A stretch of DNA of 64,000 bases, from contig FWWN02000169.1 of the NCBI GenBank assembly GCA_900175165.2, positions 62,001 to 126,000 of the forward strand, written 5' to 3'. Under the pieces are notes generated by a model. It saw nothing but the letters and a program-made list of their open reading frames with translations. It was not told the origin of the DNA and did no database searches. Both the position numbers and the translations under genes were made by a program. Position 1 is the first letter of the stretch. Each line of letters begins with the position of its first letter. Below are positions 33,802 through 46,739 of the stretch, one piece after another. The stretch comes from Rhizomucor pusillus (Eukaryota > Mucoromycota > Mucoromycetes > Mucorales > Lichtheimiaceae).

Positions 33802-36800
33802 CTATACAAATCCAAAGCCTGTAGAGCATTCATTGATGGCTTTGAAGAGGTTACTTCGAAGACTCTCGTACGAGTCGTATTCAGGCAGATCAACCTGGTT
33901 AAAGCTATTGCCCGAAAGAAAAAAGGTACGGGTTAAATCAGCCGATCTAAACTCCTGAGATTATTTTTCTTCAACTTACCAAGTATGGGCCGATGGAAGC
34001 CGGTTTTCACCACCGAAATCCTTGTGAATCTGGAACCGTTGGACACCTCCAGAACCTTGCAAGTGAGCAAAGCCTTCCAAAGGTACCTTCGAGGTACCTG
34101 TAGCGAATTGCAACAGTTTTGCGCGTTCTTCTTGATCGAAACTACGGACAGCACGCCAGAACCACTGAATCTGTGGTGACGAGGCACTGTATCCACCTTG
34201 ATATTCAGTGTTGTTCTTCCAGTCATCGATATCGATATCAGGCAAACCAGAGATGAGTAGTTCCAGCTCTTGCTCGTTAAAAATTTGGATAAGATGCGCC
34301 GGAATGATATCATGAAATCCTTGCAAAAAGGCATTGATTTGATCCTTGATTGCCAATGTCAACTTTTGTTCCGTTACCAGCGCGACGTATTCATGCTTGT
34401 TTTCTTCAGTAACTGGAATATTACGTCCGTTAGGCTTCAGATCGATGACTTTGGTCGTGCCAAAGTCATCAGTCTCGATACTGAATGTGAGATCGATAAT
34501 ATCCGTAATGTCGTTTTCGAGCATCCAAACCAAGCTCTTGTAATATTCTGGATCGATTGCTTCTACGTCACGGTAATCCACTTGACGACCGAGAATATGC
34601 TTATAGAAGGAGCGTGTAAAATAGGCATCCAAAAGTCGGCCGTCGTAGATCGCTTTTCCAATAACACGTCCCACGAACTTGAGGTAGCTCAAGTGATCAG
34701 GATTGACCGCTGATGCTCGGTTTGGTTGGTATGTCAATTTATCAGCAGCTGACGTGATGAATAGTGCATAGTTCGGGTCAAACATTTGTCGTGCCAAGAC
34801 AGAGAACCATTCACGAGCGACACCGCCGGCATCCACACCTTCTTCATCGTAGAAGCGTACACTGAGTTTGCCGTATTTGATCTCATCGCCTGTACGTCCA
34901 AGAAGCTGATGGTAAGAGTCTTCAAAGACATACTGACGCCGAACATTAAGCTGGAGCGGTGGGTAGTGTTCACGTGGCGAAGTTCTCTTATGCAATTGCT
35001 GAACAAAATAGTTGCGTTTGTTGTCGAATTCCAGCATCTTTGGATTGCGGACGAGTAGCGAGAACGAACCGCTCATGAGGGATGGGTTGTTGCGGACCAT
35101 GATATTGAGAATCTTCTTGTGCTCTTCTGTAAACGTGAAGAAGAAATCATCTGGTGATTCAGTGCCTGCTTGTTGGGTGGGATTTGGCGCAGGGGAACCC
35201 TGAGAGCCGCCACTGTTGCGAGCTATCTGAACCTTCTCGGCCGTGTACTTGGATACAACCATGAACGATTCAATCAAAGGCAAAAGTACAGTGGCAACAT
35301 TGATAAGCTCCTCTTTTTCATGGATGACAGCAAGGCACTGGCCTAGCGTCTTCCAAAGAGGCAAGAAATTAAGCTCGTCGTAAATCTCCAGCAATCGTGA
35401 TTCGTTTTTCGCGGCTTCGTCGTCTGCATTCTTGTCAGGGTTGACAGCGGCTGTAACGGTTGCTTTTCGAGAGTACATATAATCAATGGTCTTCAGAACT
35501 CTCAATAGCTTCGCCTGATGAGATGTTGCAGCAGAAAAATGGGATAATGCAGATGCATCGATTTCTGTGCCTGGCATAGCATTTTCTAGAGCTTCATGCA
35601 AATCGCTGAGATCGCGCAAAATCTGCTCGCCAAATTCCTTTGCATCTGCCACTAATTCGTTGGTGATTGCTTGCTGTGCACCATCCAAAGCAGATAAATG
35701 CGACAATGCGCTCAATGTGTACTGGAACGTCTTGCTTGAGCATTCACCCGATGTTAACACATGTACCACGAGTTTGAGGTAATGATCGGGGATAGTTGGT
35801 GGCTTTGGCATGGTCTTCTCGGTTTCCTTTGATCGTTTACTAACATCGCCGGTTTCATCGTCTTTGCCTTTTTGTGGATGCTTCTCTTCAGAGTCGGTGT
35901 TGGCTTGACCTTCACTCTTCGTCTGTTCCTCTGCATTTTGCTGCTGTTGCTGTTGTTGATTCTCCACCTTTTCGACGTACTTCTTTACCAGCAACGGGAA
36001 TGGGCGGCATATAGTCATGATCAAGTGCATTAGTTCCTCCATAAGGCCCGGATTTTCGACAAAAACGGGGCGATCCAGTAGACTGATCAAGACCAACAGA
36101 GGATATTTACTTGAGGGCGTCAGCTTTTCTTTAGACTTGCCCTTTCGACTGCTAGTGCGCTTCAATCCGGCGAGACAGTCATTCTCCGTGAGGAAGTACG
36201 TCAAGGACTGTTCGTTCCACTGCACTACATGCATCAAGAATTCCAAACATCGCTGAGTAATAAGATTCGGAACTGTTTCACCCATTGTGGCCGCTGAACT
36301 CGTCTTGCTTTTGGATACTGGCTTGTAGATACCCTTGGACTGGAGGGAAAGCTGTGCAAAGCTTCTATCCACCGATGCAAGGTCACCGCTACCATCGTGA
36401 AGAACGCATACCAAGAAGGATAGCAAATCACTTCGAGTCTTGTTGTTTTCGCAGAGGTTGATAAGTAGACGGTTCAAGACGGCCTTTGAAATCGATTGTG
36501 GGACAAACAATAAACGGGCAAGTGTTGCCAGTTGTTGTCTATCCACTAGTTGTATTGCATTTCGATGTGCACCCGGTCGCCTTTGACCCTGCGCGACAGA
36601 AGAGGCGCCATCGCCTTCACCGCGTGGGCCAGCTCTTGAAGACAAGAATCGGCGGAAGGAACTATCGTAGCGATCTTCGTTACTAGGGGTACCTGATGTA
36701 AAAAGTTCGCTTACAAATTCATGCAAAGGTGGCAGTGTGTCACTGCCCAAGTTATTTGCAGATAGTATACCTGCAGCTCCAGCAGCTCCTTGGCGCTGCC

Positions 36801-39800
36801 GATCACGTCGTTCACGCTCAAGATTCTCCTGTTGTAAGACCTCTTCGCGAATGTCTGGCGGGAGAGCATCCAAAAATTCGGGGCTGATCGAGTCTGTTTC
36901 AGTAGCTTGAGTTGATGCACGTCTTTCACGCATATGCTGGCTAACGACTTCCTCTCGCAGATCATCGGGAAGAGCTTGCAAGAACTCGACATCAATGCCA
37001 GTACCAGATATATCAACTTCTTCACCATTAATTGTAATCATAACGGGGCCTTCCTCGGATCCTTGTGTCTGAGCTTCAGTGGACGCGCCTTCGTTTGCTT
37101 CCGCGGTCGTCGTTGCTTCTTGTGTCTCTGCCTGTCTGGCACTTTGGGAAGCCCTGCTCGCCTCCTCTTCTTCTCTTCGTTTTCGTTCTTCTTCTTCTCT
37201 GCGCAAACGTTCTTCCTCTGCCTTCTTGCGCTCCTCTTCTTCGATTCTCCGTTGTTCCTGGCGTCTTCTTTCATCTTCTTCTCTTTGTCTCTTCTCATCC
37301 ACAATGGCTATAGGGATTAACGCGTTCAAAAGGGCATTCGTAACGTTCTGTGCTTTATCCGTCAAAGAACCGCCATACATCATGCGTGCCTCTTGATGCC
37401 AACGGTCAACGGAAGTCATCGGTTGGAAGTCATGCAGAACTGCCATAAGTTCCCTGTTCTGATCTTGGCTTTGAGGCTCACCAGTTCGAGCTGTAGACCG
37501 AGAACCAAAAGGTAAATGGTCGAATTCAAAGGTTCGCATAATATTACCGCCTCGACCTTGCACATCCACTCGTAGAGGCCCAGTCTGTGCACCTTGAGGA
37601 GCTTGAGTAAGAAGGCTTTCAAGTAATCTAACTGCGCTGCCTCCGATGATATCTTCGAATGCTTGCCAGCTGTTGTTTGCGGGCGATCGGGATCGTATAT
37701 TGCTACTCAGCTCCGGTAAAGTACGAGATGGTTGACCAGCCGTTCCAGTTGATGCTTGGTTCTCTGACAGCAATGGATGCGTGATAACATCGTCTTGACT
37801 ATCTGCACCTGCACCTCCTCTGATCGAACGTAACGACCGACCAATTCCTGCAAAGCAGCTTTAGTATGTCGCTTACATCCATTTAAATAACCACCACGAA
37901 CCTAGTTCAGAAAAGCGGGTGCGGTTAAATCGGTTGAGCCGACGCATATGGAACCCAGGGAACGTTCTTGAACGTCCTTCCTCCTCCATCAAAAGGCCAT
38001 CTGATTCAAGGTCATGAGCCAAGAACGGACTATCAATGTCATCTTCAAGCAGTACGCCATCGTTCAAGTCTGCGTCTGCTTCTCCACCATCCATATTCTC
38101 AGATTCTTCGTCTTCCTCAAAGTCAGATTGATCAACTGTCTCCAGTTCTTCTTCATCTTGCTCCTATAGCATCGGGAACATTAGTTTCAATTGATATATC
38201 AGTGCTTCCTATTTTCAGCTTACGTCTCCAAACGCGTCCAACAGGCGTTGGTGTTGTCGGCCATGTCCTTCGTCTCCGGATTCCAGATCGACTTCTGCGC
38301 TGACTTGAATGACAGGATCATCCTCGATATCCTCAAGCCGCCAGGTCATCTCACGACCATCTTCCTCTTCTTCCACATCATCTTCGTCTGTTTCTCCAAC
38401 TACAGACTCATCTTCGCTGTTGTCAACATCTTCGTCTTCCTCTTCGTCGGTATCATCCTAAAATCGTAATGCATTCAGTGATTTGCTGCGCCAATTCATA
38501 GAACAAAACGCGTAAATACCTCATCTTCTTCCATTTCGGTATCATAATGCTGATGTAGCATGGCTCCCATATCTTCATCGACGTCTTCATCTCCGGTCTC
38601 GCCTTCACTCATATCCGACAAATCACTGCCTGTGTCTTCATCAAACTCTTCTTCGTCATACCTAAAAACACACGTTGAGCACGTTAATCGTAGATTGGCA
38701 TATACTGCTGCTTACGTTTCTTCTCCTTCTTCGTCAGTGTCGAATTCATCCATTTCGTCTTCTTCCATAACGCTGGCATCAAACATCCCGAGGGCAGAGT
38801 TTCTGTACAAATCTGGCGGTTCCTCTTCACCTTCGCCGTGTTCGTTGGTAGGTACATAGTGCTGCTGTTCTTCCTCACGTTTTCTGTCATCTTCTTTTAT
38901 ATCCTCAGAGATCTTGACGGCAAGCTTTGTGAGTTGTTCCAACGGCCTTAGCATTGTATTGAGAATTGTCTTTGCATGAGGGTAGTTGATGTCCACGTCG
39001 CTTATGGCAGAGGTGAGTAAACCGACAAAGTTCTTATCCAACATGACTTTAGCAATATCTGTGGCTGAATCCTCCTTTACACGTTGCGCAGGGCCATTCG
39101 CGTTCGGGCGAGCGTTCAGGATTCTATAGCATAGATCCGATAATGCCAAGTATTTTGCATATTTCACAGACAATGGACCAGATGAGGCTGAAGTCTCCTT
39201 CAAGGATCGGATGATACCGTCAAAGACATATTTGCGGACTTGCGTGAGATCTTCTTTCGAGGAACTGTTGGATTCCTTGTCGGGACCTGAATCGTGGCAC
39301 ATTGCTACAAGTAGTGAGGCAGTCCACATTGAGAGACCTTGCTGCTTTTTGCTTTCTTCTGCGATTGGGTTGATGGCATTGCAGGGCAAGAGGTCGTTGA
39401 TAAGCATATTGATTACAGAGTGCTTTTGTCGAACGTTTGACCCATCTTTGCTGTTTCGCCGACGTCCGAAACTATATACATCGTATTTGCAGGACTTGTA
39501 GGACGCCACTAGTTCAACAAGGCATTGTAAAATAAAGCCAATGTATGCGTACTTGATGTTTTCTTCTCTCTTAGTAGCATCGGATTCGGTCTTTTCCTTT
39601 TCATTAGGACCCTTGGAACGACGAATATCTGCTATCTCTGACTGAGCAGACAACAGTTCCTGTAAGAGATGGTTGATAATGGGAGAGGAAGACGTCGATT
39701 TAGAGCGATTCTCCTCAATATTGGATTCGCTTTGTTTCGTGCCTGAAGGCTCGCTGGTCTCGGCAGCAGATGCATCGGCCATCGTTGTATCACCATCACT

Positions 39801-42800
39801 TGCTGCATCCTTCGACAATAATTTCACCTGTCGAGGGAGATCATACTCGTCATAATGCGTCAAACGACAAATTCGTGTTGCAACTTCGAGGAAGGTGGTT
39901 GGATCGCGGAGAACGATGTGTGCATTGTTTCGGATAAATGCGTTTATATCCATATTGCGAGGTCGCGGAATAGTAAACCATGTTGTTATCATATCCTCCA
40001 TGTTGCTTTCCAAAGTAGCCTTGTCCTCGATGATATGCCGAAGAATGAGGAAAATAAAAGCCTGCTGGCCTTGTAAACCTTCCAAAGTTGTTTTCGGTTT
40101 CGTAAAAAGTAAAGGCAATCCTCCATGATCCACAAACTCGAGTGCAGCTCCATGATATTTTGTCAGACGAACTATGATTCGCAGAATAGCATAGATTTCA
40201 TCCCGCGAAAGATCAGGCTTCTTGAGGAATGCGATGCAATTAACTAATAAACCTGATCTTTGATCCACAGAGACTGCGACTGATCCTTCTTGCTCCATAG
40301 AATTTTTACTTTCGTTTTTACCGCTCTTGCCGCTGTCTTTCTTTGTAAAAGAAGGACTCTTTGATGTGTTTTCTTCCTCGGTCTTCGGTTTGATGAGTTC
40401 AGTTTTCTTGGGCTCATCGGCTTGCGATATAAAGGATTCTAGTACAAGAAAGGCGGTCGTGATCCATGGGGGCAATTTGCTGTCAATGCTGGCGCGGCTT
40501 GCATTATCGATCATATCAAATATGAATGATAGACGAGGCGCGGTATCGGGAATAACAGATTGCAACCCAGGTTGCCGGAATAGCAGAGCGAGCAAGCGCA
40601 TGTACTTTGTAATAGAAAGAGACTGATTTTCAGAAGATTCAACCACTTGAGCCCTGGTGGCTTCCACGCGATCGATCAACTTGAATAGTATACTCTTCTT
40701 GACTTTGTTTTCTTTATCGTCCTTGCAGAGAGTGACCAACACATCACGTACATCAAATATGACATCTTCACGCTGGTCAATTAGGTCAAGGAGAAGCGGT
40801 GGAATTTCTTCCTTAATGGAATTTCGGATATTCTGGAGTTCTTGCACTCTTTCATTCAATTCAGCCTTCTGCTTTCCTTTCTCCGGAGAGTTCTCATCGG
40901 TCTCTTCGCTCGCTACGTTGTCCCCGTCACTATTTCTTGAGGGCCCAGCAGGCTCAAATCGGAAAGGTCGACGTCTCTCTTCATCTTCGGAGTCGCTTTC
41001 AGGATCATCATCACCGTCTTCATCCATACGGTTTGTCGTAGACGTGTTACGAGCACTGGTGTTATCAGATGGCTCATCAGCATCGTCCCGGTCAGCTTCT
41101 TCGTCGGATGTGTCTTCATGGTTATCATCTGTATCGTTTTGAGATCGAGCTCTGGATGAACCTTGCCCAGATGTACCACCTCCAGTGAGCATTTGCGTAG
41201 GGTGACTAAATAACCAGTCAACTGCGCGAGAAATCTGGTTATTGCAGCGGACCATGGCATGCTCTGCAGCCGAACGTTCGAATCCCATATCCACGAGTGT
41301 TTGTACGCCTCGTTCGTCCGGAGTAGCTATCACTGGTGTGCGAACTAACGTAAATGGCGAGGATAAGGCTGCTGAGAAGACGTTAAAAGGTTCAGATCGT
41401 AGATTTTCCTCTTCTTCGGCTTTCATTATCTCCAAAATAATTTCAAGCAGGACATGAATGATGCCTTTAGGAAAATCTTTTAGATCAGGGCTATGAAGAT
41501 AGGCTCTGACTGATGATAGCTTCAACTGCAAAGAGATAATCCAAGGATATGGGTCAAAGTGATCCTTTGCTTTCGGATCCTTGACAACGATTGGGGCGGT
41601 AAATGGTGAATCGTGAAGTAATTTGGGCGATCCAATGTGCGCGAAGACCATCAATAGCATTTCCAAACTGTTGTAAATGCGTTGCAACAAATCAGATTGC
41701 TCTTTTGAACGTTGATCCTTTGGCACCGTGTGCAGTTTGGAAGCCTCCTTCCATCTTGTATCCAAATCCTTCAAGCAAAGATCTGTTCCTCCCCGTTTGT
41801 CGAATGTTAACGTAAGCGGAGTATGCAGCGAAGTTTGCGGCCGGTCATCCATCATCAACAACGATATCATGCTGTACATTGTTGCGAGATAATCGTACTT
41901 GCATGGTGGAGCATCGTCAGCCGTAATGGAGTGCCACGTCAAATTGTCCTTTAGGAGCTCTGTAATACATTCGGTCACTCTAAAGGCTTGCGCTTTCTGC
42001 GCATTGTCCATCATCCGTCTGCTCATAGATGCCCTCACGAGTCCTACAAGGATTCTCAGTTTTCCGGTCAATAGACATTTAGCCCATTACATGAACTCAC
42101 CTTGGAAGATAGGCATCAAGAATTGAGGTATATCGCCCAAGAGCAATTTGAAGTGCTTTAGATTTTGCATCCTTGGATCGTTTACGTCAGGCACTTTCTC
42201 TTCTTGCGTTTCCTTAGGACTTTCGTCTTTCTTCTCTGCTTGCGCAGTTTCCGACACCTGCTCTGCTGTTCCTCGTTGGCCTTCTTCTGTGCTCACACCG
42301 AAGATACCTAATGGATGATCCGTGGATGTTTGATTCGGCTTCTTGGATGTTTTAACCGAGTACCACGAAGCTGGAACGGATTCCTTCAAAAGGAAATTCT
42401 CCCACATCATTGTCCTACGCGGAGTTAGCAAGTGTGCCGACGGCATAAACGACTTCAAACATACCTGTGTAGCCGTCCAAGCATAAGGACAATGTTTTCA
42501 TCACCAACACCCGACATAAACTCTGTAATCAATGAGGTTGCACTTTTGCCAGGAGCCAATGCAGCAGAAGTGCAAATGTTTGACAGAAGGCCCACATAGT
42601 CATGCATAACAATAAGCTGCCTGAATAGAGTGTTGCCTTCCTCGATCTTGCTTGTTTCATTATCTATGACTCTCATCAGCTAAAATCCTACGGGACAAAC
42701 TGCAATGTGAACTTACCCTTGACGTCCACAAAATGAGCAACCATACTTTCTTTTCGCACTCGGTCATCTTCCAGAATGAACTTCATGGAGTTCTGAGCCT

Positions 42801-45752
42801 TTTCTGCGATGGCCATGATAGTCGGAAGGGTACTGACTTCGCTGATCATCTTGAAGATATAAGCCAACGAGTCATACGCAATGGTCACGGAGAAATCCGC
42901 TGGAAGTAGAGGCAGAGTGTAGTAATCCAGAAGGATTTCCGGACATCCCTCCTTGACGAACTCTCTGATGTTCGTTTGATTTTGGAAAAGTCCCTCAAGA
43001 AACTATACAAGCTCGTTAATACAGCAATCCACAGATAAGATCGTAAGTGTAATACATACTCTTGAGACCATGTCGATAAAGGACACCAATAAGCATTCGG
43101 GTTTGTCACCTTTCTTGTCGCTTCCATCTGAAACGTCGGATTCCAACTCTTTACTATCAATGCTCTCGGATTTCATCGCCACATCACGAGAACCGCCTTC
43201 GGTAGTTGGCATAAGTTGGAGTCGATGTGTATTATCGCTTGGCTTTGCAATATCTTCGGTTCCCATTTGTTTGACTTTTTTGATCATGCTGGACACACAT
43301 TCGAAAACTTTCGGTCGAAGGCTCGGATGATGGCGGGTCAATTCATCCATAGTGCTACCTAAAGCGGTGGCACTATCAACTTCAGCAGTATTGAGGAGGA
43401 AGTCATGTTCAGTCATTAGGTCGAAGAAATGTGGTAAGGGATTAGCTTCGTTAAACATATCAAGGCCTGGTTGATTCAGACAAATTGCACCGAATGCATT
43501 GACAGAAGCCATCAAGACCTCGCTTGATGGGGTTTCGTAAGCGCAAATCATTTCCAAGAAGCCTTGAGGTAGTTTTGCTTCTTGAAGGATAGGTAAAGAG
43601 GTCGGTTCGCTGTGAATGAAGGTAGTCATGACATTGATGGCTGTGGACAATTAGATTAGCACAGAGCAGGCAGAAAAGAAAAAAGCTTCACTTATCATGC
43701 TTACCAAGTGGAAGTACACTTGAGCCGAAAACTTTAGGATTAGAGATTATTTGCAATAGAGACTGTGGAATAGATGATTCAATCAAGTTCCGTAAACCAT
43801 CTGCAGTGCCCGAGGACTCCATCATCCTCAACAAAAACTTGATCATTGCTTTTAGGGCCGATATATGGTCATGTGGAGCAAGTGGCGTTTGTGCATTTTG
43901 TTCATCTGGTTGCGACGCGTCATCTTCTGCAGCTTTCATCGACATGTCTGTATTCTGCAAGCAGTATTCCACTTCCGTCTATAAGATACTAAGATTAGAA
44001 TCATTGCTGCGAGCTCATCCTCATAATATTACCTTAATTCGATTCAACAACGTGTCTAAACCACCAGCGTTACAGAATGCGGAGAAAGAAGTGGAAAATG
44101 CATTGACTAGAGCATCCAATAGACTGACAACCTTGGATACATACTACACCGAGTTTAACTATAATATCACGGATATTGTAATCTGCTGAAAATACCTTGG
44201 GAAGTATGCAGCTTGGATTGCCAAGTATTTGCACCAAGGCGGGAATAATACCAGCTGACATTAGCATCTGACCTCCAGGTTGATTTTGCAGCAAGCATGC
44301 CAATAGTGTAAATACTGCGTCGAGGAAACTGCGAGAGTATGCTGTACAACTATTAGGAGCAAGCTCACGGTAGATTATTGAAGATATTCCTTACCGTTCC
44401 CTTGTTCTTGGCCGATCCTTCGTAATATTTGCAAGAGTGCGCCATGATTAGCTGACGCATTAAGAGTAGTAAGGACCTCTGTGAGCTTAGATCGATGTCT
44501 TGCAATGCCATCAAGAGCGCATAGTGAATAAACACAAATATCCTGTTACCATTATACATATATATTGTCAGTATACAAAGCATAAGACAAGCATTTATTG
44601 TAATCGTTTACCTCAAGCACTGTCTTGTCGGGATGCACAAGTTCTGCAAGGTTGGCAACCAAATGTGGTTCATAGATGAAAACTTTGTTTTGAGCAGTTG
44701 TCTCGGAAACAGTATTTGCTACTCTACATTAGTAAGCATACATTTGACTGTGAATTTTTCAAACTAACCCATTATCGTAATAGCGAGGATACGAATGATA
44801 AGAAGCTTCTTCCGCAAAGTTGGATCATCTATGTGTCTGCATACACGAATTCGGTTTGCAAGTTCGAAGTGATATTCTTTGGGTATACTGTGCTCCTTCA
44901 CTAAGTCTAGGAACACTTGAATGTCGGATTTGTCCTTGGGAGATGGTAACTGTGTCGTAATGATGTTTACACCTTCAGTTTTGTCTGAATTTTGTGCTTC
45001 CGTGGACTTGGATGTGCCTTCGCTGAATTCATCTTGTGTACGATAGAAGCGCAACGTGAGCGTCTTCATCTCGTCAGTAACTGGCAAGTCGTCCTTGCAT
45101 AAATCGACGATTCCTGCCGGAGTATTCCATCCGCGTGCTAATTCCGTGATGCGTTCCTGAGGAGCCACAAATGTCGATCGAATAGCTCGAGGATTATTAA
45201 CTCGTTGTGCGGGGCGGAGCAGGAAGCTCAATACAGCTTCAAGCAGATCAATGTCCATTGTATTGATTAGCGAATTCATGTGCTACATTAAAAATGACGG
45301 TCAGACCATTATACTTGTCAGGAATCTATAAATCATTGATACTTGCTTCATATGAATTGTATATATTCCTATTTGTACAGTTTTCGAACAGGATCCGCGA
45401 CAAGTTTACAATTGCGAGCAGTAACCGCTTGGTTGACGGATCGAATTCGCGAGCTTGTACCTCCATTAGCTTGTATTCATTGCAAATGCGAAGTAGGATG
45501 TTGTCGAAACGGTTGAGTACTGCTGTCCAGTGGAAAAGATCACCACGGGGATAGGTCCACTCCTTCAGCTTGTCAACTTGAATGGGGATTTGGTCCTCCG
45601 GTTCGCTCTCAAGACTCTTAATTAGGTCTCGCAGAGGCCGAGGCTGCAGAATATAAGAGTGAGGTTCCGTAATCTCGGTGTGATCGAGCATATCTAACGT
45701 GAAAACTTACAACTGGTGCGAGTCTTTTTGAGGGAGTCTTTCTGATCTTCAT
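33802..45752 (-). CDS. TOM1: Giant HECT E3 ubiquitin ligase, TOM1/HUWE1 type
   Basis: A 12-kb gene of roughly twenty exons encoding about 3,500 residues, the usual size for TOM1/HUWE1/UPL1. It starts at 45752 ([14 protein letters not shown]), followed by the DUF908/DUF913 armadillo-like region ([18 protein letters not shown]). A UBA domain lies near 41325-41205 ([17 protein letters not shown]). Acidic tracts follow at about 41150-40880 and 38560-37900. Two ubiquitin-binding UBM-like motifs ([18 protein letters not shown]) lie near 36980-36840, and a charged Glu/Arg helix at about 37300-37130. The HECT domain fills the end: [52 protein letters not shown]. The catalytic Cys codon is split by the last intron (33979-33905). 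A GC-AG intron begins at 45346. Yeast TOM1 ubiquitinates excess histones and ribosomal proteins. Confidence 0.95.
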
Positions 45753-46739
45753 GATCGTGGACTTGCTGAGTAAGTTACACGTCAAAGACATCAGTACCGC
45801 AGTAATTACAACGATCAATCCCTCGAACTAACCGAATTCAGATTGCTCGTTTCTATGTACAAATCAGCTTTCTTCAACTGCGCTTACAATAGGACTTGAG
45901 GAGCAGAGGGTTAGAAGAAAGAGTGAAGGCCTGAAAAGAGCAGGAAACTGGAAGGCTGCGTCATTCACAGAGTCTGCGGTCAAATGCGGCGAATCAAGTC
46001 CGCTTGAATAAACATTCAGTTTGACCCCTTTCGAAGGCGATATTGCACACTCTAGAAAAACATAGAGTAACATAGTATTCCGCTCCGTTAAAAATTTTAA
46101 AACAACCTTAAAAAGAATTACACCGTAGAGGATAAAGAAGAACCATGTGCTTGCTTGATATATATTTTGCAACGTATACATAGATATCACTGGGTCATTC
46201 ATATTATGTATCGATGTAAACTGTGCCATACAACTCGCACAAGCCGATGACAAAATTCATATACAGTGATGTCCAGTTCCAGATTAGTGAGTATTGCCAG
46301 ATTATGAATGGGCGTTATTAGGCTGCTTATAGCCAGTCATTTTATCTGCAGCTAATTCCTATATGCAAAGTATTAATTGTAAATGTGGGACGCTTTTATC
46401 TCACACAATGTGTTTCAGCACAATATTTATCTTGTCACCGTCTTGTTCATTGATCAAGTAATCCATTAGGAGTTACAGCAAATTCTGATAGAGTATATAT
46501 GCATCCTTACTACACATTTAAAGATTAAGTAACGATTTTCTTATTCTTCTTAGTGTAGAGATATATGTTTGCATTGATCTTTTATAGAAGGCTTAAATTA
46601 TTGACTATGTGTTATAGCTTTGAGGATAGGCGTGGATACCTGATTATCCCATTCTCCGGATGCGGACTCGAGCATTTTGGCGGAACGTGAAGGATTCGAT
46701 ATTGCGGCATTGGAAGCACTCTTGCACACGGACACCACA
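45753..46739. other. Divergent intergenic region between TOM1 and RMND5
   Basis: AT-rich upstream region of two divergent ubiquitin-ligase genes. A minus-strand frame of 129 codons (46253-45864) starts with TTG, not ATG, and matches nothing I recognise. The first RMND5 exon may extend into 46660-46739. Confidence 0.4.

Noticed and set aside
45864..46253. 129-codon minus-strand frame with one hydrophobic stretch
   Set aside because: Begins at TTG and has no family resemblance; probably chance in AT-rich intergenic DNA.
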